Shown here: in pieces, positions 1 through 12,000 of the stretch | Layout of the letters: every line of letters begins with the position of its first letter | How positions within the stretch are numbered: position 1 is the first letter of the stretch | Source: Zarea fungicola | Lineage: Eukaryota; Ascomycota; Sordariomycetes; Hypocreales; Cordycipitaceae | Assembly: GCA_900169235.1 (NCBI GenBank) | Contig: FWCC01000295.1 | Location: forward strand, 124,335 to 188,334 | Length of the DNA: 64,000 nucleotides | Reading direction: 5' to 3' | Translations under genes and position numbers: made by a program | The notes under the pieces: model-generated | Told to the model about the DNA's origin: nothing | Database searches by the model: none | Seen by the model: the letters and a program-made list of their open reading frames with translations, nothing else

Positions 1-3000
1 TGGAGACTGGTTTCAGACTCGTTGGACGATACCCCGCCTTTGCTCGACTCAAAAAATCCGTACATGGCTTTGTCTCATGTCTGGGCTGACGGTACCGGAG
101 GCGGAATATCCGGTCCTGGAGTTGTGAACAAGTGCCTTTTTAACTTTTTCTGTGGCATCGCTCGCGATTTTCAGTGCGAGGGGCTCTGGTGGGATACTAT
201 CAGTATCCCGACCGACGAAGATTTGCGCAGGAAAGCACTCAACGTCATGCATACTAACTATGCTGTCGCGAGAATTACCTTGGTACATGACCTATACCTC
301 CGCGAGTGGGAATGGGTCAATGCCGAGATGGCTTGCTTTGCCATTGTGAAGTCTCCGTGGTTCAGCAGAGGCTGGACGGCTCTGGAATTAGCCAAGTCTC
401 ACAAGGTTAAGATCCTTTTTAAGTCAAGGAAGAATGAGGGCCAGGTAATCAAGGACCTTGATATTGATATACTCGATGAAGTCTTACCGTCAAGTCCTCA
501 TTACAACTTAGCCATGGCAATAAACAAACTCAGGAGGACCAGTATACAGAGCTTCGGAGATATGCTAGCTATTTTAGGCCCGCGCGACACATCAAAGCCC
601 CGCGACGTGCCAATCATCTCAGGGCTATTGGCAGGCATCGAGACTTCCGGCGGAATCTCCCATCAGGAGATTTACCAGCGAATACTGCGGAAGTTGGGCA
701 AGGTTGCCCAGGGCCATCTTTTCCATAATTTATCAACTATGACCACTCCTGGGTTTAGTTGGTGCCCAATAAACATTTTGGACATGCCGATGGCTGACAC
801 AGATTCGGAATCGACGCTGCTGGACCTTAGGGAAAACGGTGACCTTGAAGGGACGTGGAAAGTGTATCCCGTTGACGACATCAATGTTAACGATTTACTG
901 TTACAAAAAGTCCATCCTCTCACAGTTATCTCACTCAAGATCGCCCTCAACGCCGAAAATAAGGCGAAACACGTTTTGCTGGTTGAGAATATTGAAAACG
1001 GGTTGCTGGGCCACAGAGCATTGCTCGTTCGCCCCATGGAATGCGAGAAGCCAACGACCGGCGCAATTCATTGTCGTTTCGTTGGCCCCGTCTATTTTCA
1101 CTTGGCGAAGCGCAACAGAGCACAAGGTGACAATGGTCGGCCCATGGCTGTAATAATAACCAACGCAGATAAGATGAAACTGCCGGGTCAGAACGCATGG
1201 AACTATGTGTGTGGTACAGTTGATGGACCCGAAGTAAACAGCAAGCTCGAAATAACAAATGAAAACTTGGCCAAGGAATTTGACGCTGCCATTCCAGATA
1301 TGGAAGGGCTGCTGTTCCTGGCAAACAATAAAGACGACCTACGAAAGGAAGTATCCAGCGACAAGTACCGAATCAAAATCCCGAGGTTGATACGAGTGCG
1401 TCCCAACAGGTCAGCCTTTTCGGGCGACATTGTCATGTCCTACGTGTTCCACAGCGAACCGGGTATTGAAGCTTTCTTTTACGGAAGTGAAGAGCTGCTC
1501 AATCATGTAAAGGAGTCGCGAAATGTGCAGAGCGGAAAACTGATGGCAGTATTTTTGGATGGAAATTCAAATCTACAAATCGACTCCAACCAGAGCTCAG
1601 AAAGAAAAGCACAGCTAGGCACCACGGCCCTTCCCATCGCAGTTGAAATGGCAGAAAATTGTGGGCCTCTTGTGACACTTCTACTAGATAACGGGGCTCA
1701 GCATATGGAAAACATACATAAACAGTTGCCAATCCACTTGTCTGCGATGAAGAGGGACCTCAGCGCGTTCATAATACTACTAGCGAACGAAACTAGTCCG
1801 GCCAACCCGAACAAAACAGATGCCAATATGCAAACAGCGCTACATGTTCTTGTAAGACATTACTTTTGCTTCGGTCAAGCGACGCCTTTTATCCAAACTC
1901 TTCAAAAAGTCGTGGAAAAAATGGACCAAGATGGCTTGGATGCTCGAGATAACTGTGGGAAGACGGCACTTATTAGAGCAGTCAAGAATGACAACATTGA
2001 AGTAGTGCAATATCTCCTTAGCGCCGGCGTCAGTGTCGATATTCAAGATGAAGACGGGTGCACGGCCTTGATTGCAGCGGCCCTGATAGACGACATTAAA
2101 ATAGTACAATGTCTCCTTGGCGCTGGTGTCAGTATCAATATCCAGGATAAAATAGGGGCGACGGCCTTATTATGGCAGTCATGCAGTGTGATATTAAGAT
2201 AGTGCAATGTCTCCTTGGCGCTGGTGTCAGTATCGATATCCAGGATGAAATAGGGGCGACGGCCCTTATTTTGGCAGCACTCATAAAGGGTAACATTGAA
2301 ATGGTGCGATGTCTCCTTGGCGCTGGTGCCAGCATCGATATCCAAGACAAATATGGGAACACAGCCCTTACTGCAGCAGTTCGGAGAGGCAACATCGAAA
2401 CAGTACAATGTCTCCTCAGCGCTGGCGTTAATGCTAATATCCAAGATATGAATGGATGGACGGCACTTTTTCATGCCGCCTGGAACGGCAGCATCGAAAT
2501 AGTCCAATGTCTCCTTGGCGCTGGCGTTAGTGTCCATATCCATGATAAAAATGGAGGCACGGTACTTTTCCAAGCAGCCTGCAAGGGTAACATCGAAATA
2601 GTGCGATGTCTCCTTGGTGCAGGCGCCAATGTCGATATCCAAACTAAGAGAGGGAAGACACCACTGCTAATTGCCGCTGAGAATGGCCATCCTTACGTAC
2701 TGCGATGTCTCTGTGAACGCCAGTTGAATATCAACAGCCGAGATGCGAATGATCGGACCTCGCTGCTGATAGCCTCGGAAAGAGGCGACTTTGAGTCCGT
2801 TGAAGCTCTTCTCTCACACGGCGCCGGCCCGAGCATTGCCGATAAAAGACTCCGCACACCACTGCACATTGCCGCTGCGAATGGCTATCACAACATAGTC
2901 ATTCTCCTCATCAAAAACCTAGGTGATCAGACATCGTCCGCTCAGAAAAGGAGCAAAAGTGCAAATCTGGACGATGGAGATAATATGGGTCGCACAGCAT

Positions 3001-5341
3001 TGATGTTAGCCGCGGAAAGCGGCCATGTTAAAGTTGTATCTATTTTGCTGGTACATCAGGCAGATTCTGAGCTGGTTGATCATGAAGGCAAGAAGGCTTG
3101 GCAGAAAGCAATGGTAAAGGGACATTCGTCTGTTGTGGATGTCTTGCTCGCACAGCGCGATGCACCCGACCAAGAATCGGTTGTCCTGAACGAGGGCCTG
3201 CTCTTTGCTTCCCGACGTGGTTGGACTAAAATCGTTGAGGTCCTACGCCAGAAGGGGGCAGATTTGGCATTCAAAGACAGCCAGGATAAAACGGCCCTGC
3301 ACATGGCCGGCATGGGAGGACACTTTGACGTTGTAGAAAAACTTCTAGAGGATGAGGTTATTAGCCTCAGTGCTAAGGACAACCACAACCGCACTGTTCT
3401 CATGCAGGCTACCGAGCATGGCTTTTTGTCCATTGCTAAGCTTTTAGTTTCCACCTCACGGTTCAGAAATGATATTGACAGCTGTATGGGTCCCGAGGCA
3501 CTGCTATGTGCCGCCGAAAAAAGCAACCACGGCATAGTTACGCTTCTTGCACAGCATGGCGTAAAAGTCAGCTCGGTCGACTCGTCTGGAAGAACTGCCA
3601 TGATCTTGGCAGCAACAAACGGGAGCCTGGAAATTATCAACTTCCTACTGCAGGAAAAAGCTGATCCAAACGTCAAAGACGCCCAAGACAGAACCGGCTA
3701 CTATTCGCATCGCAAAAGGGATATACGATGCTGGCCGAGACGCTGCTGGATAAAGGCGCGGAGCAGATGGTTGAGGACCACAGTGGCATGACACCACTAC
3801 ACTGTGCTGCGAAGCGAGGCGACCACGTTATGGCAGCGCTGCTTGTACAGAGGCAGGGATCGATCAAGACTGCAGATAGCCAGGACAAACAGCTTAGTAC
3901 ACCTCTCTGCGTTGCGGTCCTTGGGGGCTGGACTAGAGTGGTACGTCTGTTGGTCAAGAATGGTGCTGATACAAACATAACGGGTACGAGGCGGCAGACT
4001 GCACTTCACATAGCGGCAGCAAAGGGCAACCGTGAGATTGTGCGGATTTTACTCAGTCATAATGCAGATCCGCATGTTCGGGATGACGACGGAGAAAAAG
4101 CTTGGCTGCTCGCTGCTGCAGCGGGTCATAGTCATGTCGCCCGCCTGCTTTTGGAGCAAGAAGTTGAATTTAACCCTCAGAATTACAAAATCCAAGCACT
4201 GCTTGTGCAGTTAGCCGCCAAGGGTTTTCTGTCGATGGTCACTCTGCTCCTCAACAAGGGTGTGGACAAGGAAGCTACGGATCTGACGGGTCAGAGGGCT
4301 ATTTTAGCGGCGACTAGAAGTGGGAAAGACGATGTCGTGGAGCTCCTACTTGAGCGCGGAGCAAGCCCCACCGTTTCTGACTCAAATTCGAAGACGCCTC
4401 TTCTTTTGGCGGCCAAAGCGGGAAACTCGAGGATAGCTGGGCTGCTTCTTGGCCACTTCAAACACAACAAACCGCCACCATCCAACCAACCAGCATCAAG
4501 TCAAGTGTCGCCCTCGTCGCCACCGTCAGAATGTTACTCTCAAGGCAGTCTCGTAGCGGAGATGCTGAACTACCAAGACTGCAAAGGCCGAACTGCGCTC
4601 ATGATGGCCGTGCAGAGGAAGAAGGATGGCATTGTCGGGCTCCTACTGGACGAGGGACAAGATAACGACATCGACCTCAATTTGGCAGACACCGCGGAGA
4701 GAACGGCGCTGCACCTAGCTGTAGAGAGAGGAGCAGTTGACCTGGTTAAGCGCCTGCTCGATGAAGGCGCTAGAGGAACTCTTCTGGACAAATTGGGACG
4801 CACACCATTGTTGCTGGCGGCCGAGCGCAATTACGATGTCATCGCCAGAACTCTGTTAATGCAGGAGGAAACGGCGCTACAGGTGATAGAGGCAAAGGGA
4901 CGTACGCCCCTCCACGTCGCTACCGAGCGTGGGAACACGGCCGTAGCCAAAGTGTTACTGAAAGAGTCTGGCGTACTAGTGAAGTCTGTGGTTCAAGATA
5001 TCCAAGACCGAGAAGGACGGATCGCACTGTTGCTGGCCGCCGAGAACGGGGAGCGGGAGATTGTGGAACTGCTGCTGAAAAGTAAGGCCAGGCAGGATCT
5101 GGCCGACAATAGCAACCGCAGGCCGTTATCGCAGGCCGTCGCTAACGGGGACGAGGCCATTGTCGAGATGCTACTGAAGCATCCAGGCGCCGACGTTACA
5201 GTCGTAGATCCGCCGGGCCGGCCCTTGCTTGAGGTAGCCACTCGGAGCGGCAGCAAAGAAGTAGCTTGGCAGATATTGGAAGAAAGGTTTCTGGTCCAGG
5301 AGCGGATGCCCTCGAAGGATATCGATTTGATTGAGCTTTAG
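1..5341 (+). CDS. HET-domain / ankyrin-repeat protein, 5' partial, two frameshifts
   Basis: Heterokaryon-incompatibility (HET) domain followed by a very long ankyrin array. The frame is open from base 1, so the true start lies left of the window. The HET signature is visible at about nt 60-430 (ALSHVWADG, then GLWWDTISIP, NYAVARITLVHDLYL and SRGWTALELAKSHKVK). A linker follows, then more than 20 ankyrin units (TALHxAA, GxxxIVxxLL) from about nt 1600 to the stop. The protein is read in three frames: 22-2202, 2172-3791 and 3728-5341. At 2165-2166 the sequence has two C where the sister repeat at 2260 has three, and at 3696-3698 one base is missing; correcting one base at each site would keep the ankyrin consensus unbroken. 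HET proteins trigger fungal allorecognition cell death, and ankyrin arrays act as ligand sensors (family knowledge). The gene is either pseudogenised or mis-sequenced. Confidence 0.85.
1990..2660 (+). repeat. Near-identical 99-bp tandem ankyrin-coding repeats
   Basis: At least seven consecutive ankyrin units share a DNA core of the form caatgtctccttggcgctgg. The conserved Cys/Tyr codon of each unit begins at 2011, 2110, 2208, 2310, 2409, 2508 and 2607. Spacing is therefore 99 nt, with one 102-nt unit (an added codon) and one 98-nt unit that contains the frameshift. Identity is far higher than in the ankyrin units downstream of 2700, which suggests recent unit amplification or gene conversion. 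Confidence 0.85.
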
Positions 5342-5468
5342 TGGAGTTGACTCTCAGAATAGGACATTGGGTCGTAGCAGTGCTCATAGAACTCTTTTTT
5401 AAGGCGTGTTGGAAGATGCTAAAGCTATAGGGATACTACGACTAGGCTAGCTATTGGTTTCAAAGAAT

Positions 5469-6925
5469 CTACTTGCATGATTCTAAGGCTGTTACTTCCG
5501 GATCGACGCTCACCGACCTGACAGCCTCGTCGTCATTCGGTTTGACCTCACCGGCACTCCTTGGCTTGACTATCTCGTCGCTGTTTGACTCAGCATTTCT
5601 GATGGTATTCGAATCAGCCACTCTGGCGTAATCGCTCCTAATATCTGCCCATCTCCGATGATGCTCTTCGCGTGGGCTGGAAGGGAAGAACTCGTACAGG
5701 AGTGCCTGTCCTACAAATTGGTACTTCTTCTCCACCTCGAGGGGTACCTCCATTGCCTTGGTTCTGCCAAAGACCTCTACAAAATCGAGCGGGATACCAA
5801 AATTCTCCGGCCGTCGCGGTGCCCCGACAACATAGATATTTTGCAAAGTGCCAATGGTACCCACGCCGAGCAGAAACCATGTCTTTTGCTTCAGACCCGC
5901 TGCGGTTATAAGCAGCAGAACCCAGGCTACAGCCAGGAAAAAGAGTTGAATTTGTGTACTGAGTTTAGCTGTGACGGTGGCGTTAATCTGCCCTGCAGCT
6001 AAGTCCTCGAGTTTAAATCCGTGGCCGTTTCCGCGGATTACAATGGCATGCTGGGAACCGTTGCCCCTTGTCAAATGTAGCTATGCTTGCATTGACGCCG
6101 GCAAGTCCACTTCTCTTTTCTCCATTGCGGCAACATTCCCGTCAATACGGCGAGGGCACTACCAACGGCCGTAACGAACAGAGTTCCCCATTCACCATAG
6201 ATTCCCAACGCGATGAAAGCTATCGCAAGTTGTAGAAGCATGGTTGGCAGGCCAATCCAGAAAACATGATCCCGCTTGACCGTGCCAGCAGTGATGGTCT
6301 TGCTTGGCTCATAAATAGAGACGATAAGGCCTGCGATAGCTGGCTTCTCCGGGCTTATTTTATCCCGCTTTTCTTCCAATACTTGCTGTAGATCTGCTTC
6401 CACTGCATTGTCCTTCCAATCGTCAAAATCGCGTATAATGCGGCCCAGAATCCAGCTCGAGTTATCGCGGCTATGGCCGCTCGTGCCATGAACAACTTTG
6501 CCTCGGCAGTCGGGATCGAGGGGCATCAGCTTATGCTCGCCGACGGCCGAGACTAGGGCTGTGACCACGTAGGCCGCACCGAATGAAAATGTCAAGGGGG
6601 TCACTCCTTAACCAGCCAGCTGCGCAATGGCACGGGCCACGACATCACCGCCGAGAATAACGAGAACGCTGAACACATCGCTGGGTGTGATCCACTGTGC
6701 TTTGAATTCCTCACTCGTCGGTGACAGCTGAAAGCGCACGTGGCGGGAAAAGAGCATCTGACAAAAGGGGAGCCATTTTCTTGATGCCCAACGTTGGAGA
6801 AGCGAAAGGATGCTGTAACAGGACGAATACGCACGGAATACTGCCTTTGCATGTGCGGCTGAATATCGCGGCTGAATATTTATCCATCTCGTGAGTACCA
6901 ACGCTTGGCTACGCATGCATGTCAT
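5469..6925 (-). pseudogene. Broken fungal integral-membrane protein gene
   Basis: One conserved-looking protein is split over three reading segments on the minus strand: 6925-6608, 6604-6071 and 6074-5469. The first ends in a helix (DVFSVLVILGGDVVARAIAQ) at an in-frame TAA at 6608-6610. Reading continues in the same frame (TPLTFSFGAAYVVTALVSAVG), and a second break is a lost T in a T-run at 6073-6075, between RRQCKHSYI and TRGNGSQHAIVIRGNG. The last segment has two more membrane helices and a polar tail. The protein as a whole has about five hydrophobic spans. From memory, intact fungal relatives have this same order of segments, often near HET or NLR-like genes; their function is unknown to me. 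It is tail to tail with the HET/ankyrin gene, 127 bp apart. The stop could come from a CAA-to-TAA change, which would be RIP-like. Confidence 0.7.
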
Positions 6926-8081
6926 AGTAGTACCAATAAACAGCCAAAATTATCAGCATTGAACACACAGATAACCAGTAGTTCGTCAGCTGTAGCTTTC
7001 ATAACGTCATTTCTGGTTTGAATTAAAGTAAATTCTTACCATGGGCCACTACCCTCTTTGAAACTGTGTCAAAACTGTTGTAGGTTTGGCTAGACACCTG
7101 ATATGTTATATTCACAAAACCAGAAACGCTTTTCTAGTTGCAATTTGTTCCACTCACGATCGGAACGGGCCGCTAAAGATATTGAGATGCTAGCGCAAGC
7201 CCTCGCTGAACTAGCCCGAGGACCTCGCGAGACTGAGCGCTTTTGACCAAGTCTGATTTTCCCTTTGATTGTATGTGTTTTGAGTTTCACTACTAGCCTA
7301 AGATGATAATTTAAATATATACATCAAGAACTTCGAACATAAGTTTAATAGCAGTAAATAAAAAAGACTTATAGTGGGCTTCAGTGGGCAAGAATGTTGA
7401 ACAAAGACATGGACATATTCCAGCCCACGATAAAGAGTGCAACTGTTAAAAAGAATGATATGTATATATATATATATATATAACTATTTCAAAATCATTT
7501 AATTAATTTTAAACTCTCTGGATTGATTGTATAGTTTCATACACTTTTTATGGCTAGATATCAAGGAGTGCTTATGGTACTGGCCGAGCTGCCCAGCGGC
7601 CTCGGCACGGTCCTCGCCTTCGGTCGACCTTTCTCCGTTAAAGCCAAGACGCCGTGAATAACGGAGTGATTGTCGCCAGTCGTCGCAGGCAGAACTTGCT
7701 ATTATTATATGCAGCCGCAAAGTGTACATTGAAAACTATTCTATACATTCTAGGTAGCTACTGCACCATCTCCTTATTTACAGCCAGCCGCCACAGGTAA
7801 AAATAAAAGGCATTAAAGCTACTACTTTGTAGGAGCTCCATGCATGTAGAACAACAAATCAGCCATCTAGAGGGTATTATTCCTCTGCATACTTGAGTGG
7901 AAGAATGCTGGAAGCGGCACCGGCAGCTCTTCTGTTGAATGGCCGATTTGCTTGAAAACCGAATAAAAAAGGTAGGCCTGCTGAAGGACCACATCTGAGG
8001 CACGTTTCCAAGGAACCGACAGTGCCTCATTGGGCATCCTCTAGGCGTTGACTCTTGGCTTCTGCTTTAGACAGCCTGCCC
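6926..8081. other. Intergenic, no gene seen
   Basis: AT-rich spacer between the broken membrane-protein gene and the 3' end of the secreted-protein gene. Short frames here lack codon structure, conserved motifs and splice sites. The only structure seen is the TA microsatellite at 7463-7482. Confidence 0.6.
7463..7482. repeat. (TA)10 microsatellite
   Basis: Uninterrupted TA dinucleotide run inside a non-coding AT-rich stretch. Confidence 0.95.
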
Positions 8082-9089
8082 CTAGGGGTGATGCCCTGGT
8101 GATATGTTTTGGTCACAGCGGACTTTTTTGGCTCCTGTTGTACAGCCCGATTCGTAGCCTTGGTCCAAATTGAAGTTTGCCAAAGGGGCAGACACCCCGC
8201 CGTCAGCCCTCGGATCGTACCCATTGTTACCACCACAGCCTCCAGCTCCGAAACTGCATCTCTGACATCCCGCCGACCACATCCACCCCCAGATCATGTA
8301 GTTGTTGATGAAGATTTGACCGACACTCTTACCGGGAATGTTACATGACTCTAGAGTGCGGATTAGAGTCTATTAGGGCCATCATTCTTTTGCTAACAAG
8401 AACTTACTGGTACCTCCGCTAGTCCAGGTCTCTGTTACTGTAACACCGGAAGCGAGAGAGAGAACACTCTTGATTATGTCCCAAGAAAGTCTATGTACAA
8501 TGTTAGCTATTATGTGACGGTGCTTTGAACGTACCACTACAGTACTTGCCCTATGCTCTCTTGGATAGACAGACTAAATCCCCAACTAAGACCAATCAGA
8601 CCCCCCTTTGGGTCATCTCCTGTCCAGTGGCAAGTTGATGCCGGCTGCCAGCCATTCCAATAATGATTAATCTGCGGGGCCCAGTTGGATGTGTATCCAT
8701 AGCAAGGTCTGAGGCACAGGGTTTGGTTGGTTAATCACCAATCGACGAGAATCCAAGACTGTTCTTATGACTTACTGTGACCACTGCCGTTTATCATGCT
8801 TTGGCTGGACACTACTCATGTGAATGAAATGGCGGGAGTCATTCACATAAATCAGGTGATCAGCCCCATGATGCTTCGAAAAATAATCGTACAGATTATC
8901 CGAGTGCACAATCCGCTCAGCATCCATATTGCTGATGACATTTGCATGGATTTGATTTTGGGTGAGAATAGTAACATTCTTTTTCGCTGCAGAGTTGACC
9001 AAGTCGCTGGCATCGGCTGCCTCGACCGCGGGTCGAGGCGAAGCCACGCCAAATCCAGCCAAAGCTGCAAGTAAGAAGATCGAGAGCAT
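8082..9089 (-). CDS. Secreted, Kex2-processed cysteine-rich protein (family not recognised)
   Basis: Four exons give a 277-aa protein: 9089-8776, 8708-8541, 8490-8408 and 8350-8082. The introns are 67, 50 and 57 nt; two have GTAAGT donors, while intron 2 uses a weaker GTAGTG donor chosen because it keeps the frame. A signal peptide is evident (MLSIFLLAALAGFGVAS, cleavage near residue 17). A roughly 80-residue propeptide follows and ends in a dibasic KR at residues 100-101, a Kex2-type site. The predicted mature domain starts QWSQPCYGY, is rich in Trp and Gly, and holds eight cysteines (four possible disulfides), including GCQRCSFGAGGCGG. I do not recognise the family. A secreted effector, antimicrobial or surface protein would fit, but nothing in the sequence decides this. 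It is isolated from other genes. Confidence 0.75.
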
Positions 9090-12000
9090 GATGAATGAAC
9101 TAATGAGTGACAGTTTGATTCCCTTGACTTATTCTTACAATCAAGAGCAACTAGTAACGATGTATATATATGTAGAAGATGGCGGTAGGGAATGGCTCCC
9201 CAGTCAGGGCCGAGGATCTTCGGTTTGAGCCACATTCTACTACGAATAACCAATGTCGTTGTCCAGGAAGCAGATAGAGGCTCGGAACCATATTACCGAA
9301 AACAGTCTAGTATGTCGATTACTCCGTCATTGCTTACGATGTGGTTTGCCCGGCTTACATGGCGCCGTACTCAGCCCTGTGGATGCTGAAGTAGTTGGAT
9401 TAGTGTCCTGATTGCTGTTTCGCGCTAGCGGTTGAGCAAGATCCATGTGACATTCTGATAGTAAGCCATCGAACCGAACGATTCAGCTCTTAAGGGAATT
9501 ATTGACCGTAGCAAGGGGATGTGGGTGATGCATTCTGGAACATCACAGGACTGGGGGTTGCTCCGAGCCATGTCCATCCAACACGAGCCAATCTACCAGA
9601 CCCGCCTCAGCTAGTTTTATCCATGGCTGGCGAGATTATACGCTACCGGGCGTCGGGGGATCCAATAATCTTACACTGAAGCTTTTATCTGGAGATCTGT
9701 TTCAGGGTGAGGGCTAAGTAAGTCCCGTGTACGAAATCGAGAAAGGAGCTTTTTCCTATCCACATGGCTCAAACTATAATAACTAATCATCCGGACAGAG
9801 TGATGGACGAACTAAATTGAAATCCAGAGCCTCATACAGGAGACACCCACTCTATCAATGGACTCACCTTACCCTTCGATTGAAGTGACACATGCTCTTC
9901 GTTTGAGGCAAGACTTGACTCAAAATTTAAACCAGATGTATTACAAGATATCTTAAATGCATTGGATTCCTGGATAATGGTAACGAATGTCCGTCTATTT
10001 CAAGATCCAAGACCTTTGACTTTCACTGCGTAGTGTGAGTAGACGAGCGAGGGCTCGAGGCGGCGTTGCCATAAATGGCCTAGTCCTCCAATCACTTTTC
10101 GGATTATTATGCATGCGTATATGCGCTGTATAAGCTATTCTAGGGTGTCAGCGAAGTCAAATTGGTGCTCCATTTGCTAATTTCTGTATGAAACGTGATG
10201 AAGAGCCACATTCTTTGCCGTGAAAACTTGCTCATACATAGCACCCAAGCCACAAGCCACCAACAAGATAAGCCTATTCACCAGATGCGGGATGTGGGAG
10301 TCTAGGGTTCAGGATTGGAGAGATATCTTGGCTTCATTCGGTAAAGATAGCGCATCTCGCCATTGTCCACGATCAGTAATCTTGTCCCGAAACACGGAGC
10401 CATCGCCTTCAGCTCTAGGCGCCAAGGCGGTGACATCCCCGCCATCACTCGGAATACCAGTGTATTGGTGAATGAGTGGAGCCGCAAAAGGGCATCGCGC
10501 CAATCCTCCTGAGATAGCAAATCTCCCGGGTGCGGTAGCATGTTGACTTACCACAGCCCTGTGACTTTGACAGCTGCCGAGAGCTCGACTTATTATTGCG
10601 GTGAGCGGCAGACGATTCAGCCTCGTTTAGTCTGAAATCTACGGGCGAAAATGCCTGAATAGATTCCTTGGAGCCCGTCGGCTGCTTTCCGTTCCATCTT
10701 CAAAGGGACTCATCATGTTAGTTTTAGTGAACACCTCTACCACTGAGCTAGTTTTCAGGTCAGTTCAAACGTCGCTCTATCAGAGAAAATGTTAAGCTTA
10801 CCAAACAAAGTGCATGTATTTTCAAAAGTACAAGTTAGGTTCGACGCCATTTGTGGGAACCAACACGCCTCTTTATTAATCAGGGTGATTGCGGGGTTGT
10901 TGTGTGTCATATATCCCACATGACGACGGGGCTCTGCACGAATATTAATCGGATTGATCATACTAATCACGGTCTCCAGTATAGGAGTAGACATATTCAA
11001 GTATTAGACATTGTCCTCAAAGTGCTTGATAATTATGATGATGGCTAAATATTGGCCCTTAGTGTAATAAACACTGTATTCAGCGTGCCACCTCTATAAC
11101 TAATGTATGATGTCAATGTCTAATATGCATCCACTTCCCGTAGGGCGAATACGTAGTGAACAACATCGGGTTGTGATTTAACGCTTCCCGAGATGACACT
11201 AGTTAAACTGTAAGACAAATATTTTCCGCCCCCGGAGGGTCCCATAATAGTTGTTGAAGTATGTGGCCCTGCGTGGAGCGATGCCGGAAGCGTCCTACCG
11301 ACTGCCGAAATCGACAACTGCCGTAGCCAACCGATTAGTTATCATGCTTTTATATCGGCACGTGCTATATCCGCCCCTGACGTTCTAGAATCGGGAAATT
11401 CAAATTCGTACCTGTAGAGGGGCTACAGAGGAGCACAATGCGACCTATACGATTCGCTGAATGACGTAGTCCGATCCACTGGGTCCGTTTCATTCGCTTT
11501 CGCTTCTTATATTGCCAATGTTCAACAGGTTCATCACACGCAGTGGAGAAAATGTAGTCAATCAAAACGAAAATGAATCAACAAAGGGTAAAGTTACTGA
11601 TTTTGCGGTCAAAGTTACCTATAAAAGCAAGTAGATATTCAGTACTAGGAATTCACGCTGCAGGAGAACAAAAAGCAAACCTTACATTTATGTACACTCT
11701 CGGTTGTCTAATCAACTGCCCAATGATCGTTGCTTTTTACGATTCGAGTGCTTAGTTCACTGTTGGGCGCAACCAAGTAGGTTCACTTGGCTTGGCTTCG
11801 TCCTTGTCTACCGCCGTCCGGCTTCGTTAAGTTTGCAGGGCTATCCAGAAGCTGTTCCCATCACTTGGTATCGGTCCAGGCCTACTTAGCTGTGTGTTAT
11901 TCATCACAGATATATTCAGGTACACATAGCCGAAAACCACCATCTTCTCCTGCCGCCGTGTTCCACTCCATTCTGCACCATTTAAAACGCCGGCATCCTC

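Noticed and set aside
11120..11317. P-loop-like GPSGGGK in a short minus-strand frame
   Set aside because: No other NTPase motif, no neighbouring exons and only 65 codons; most likely chance.
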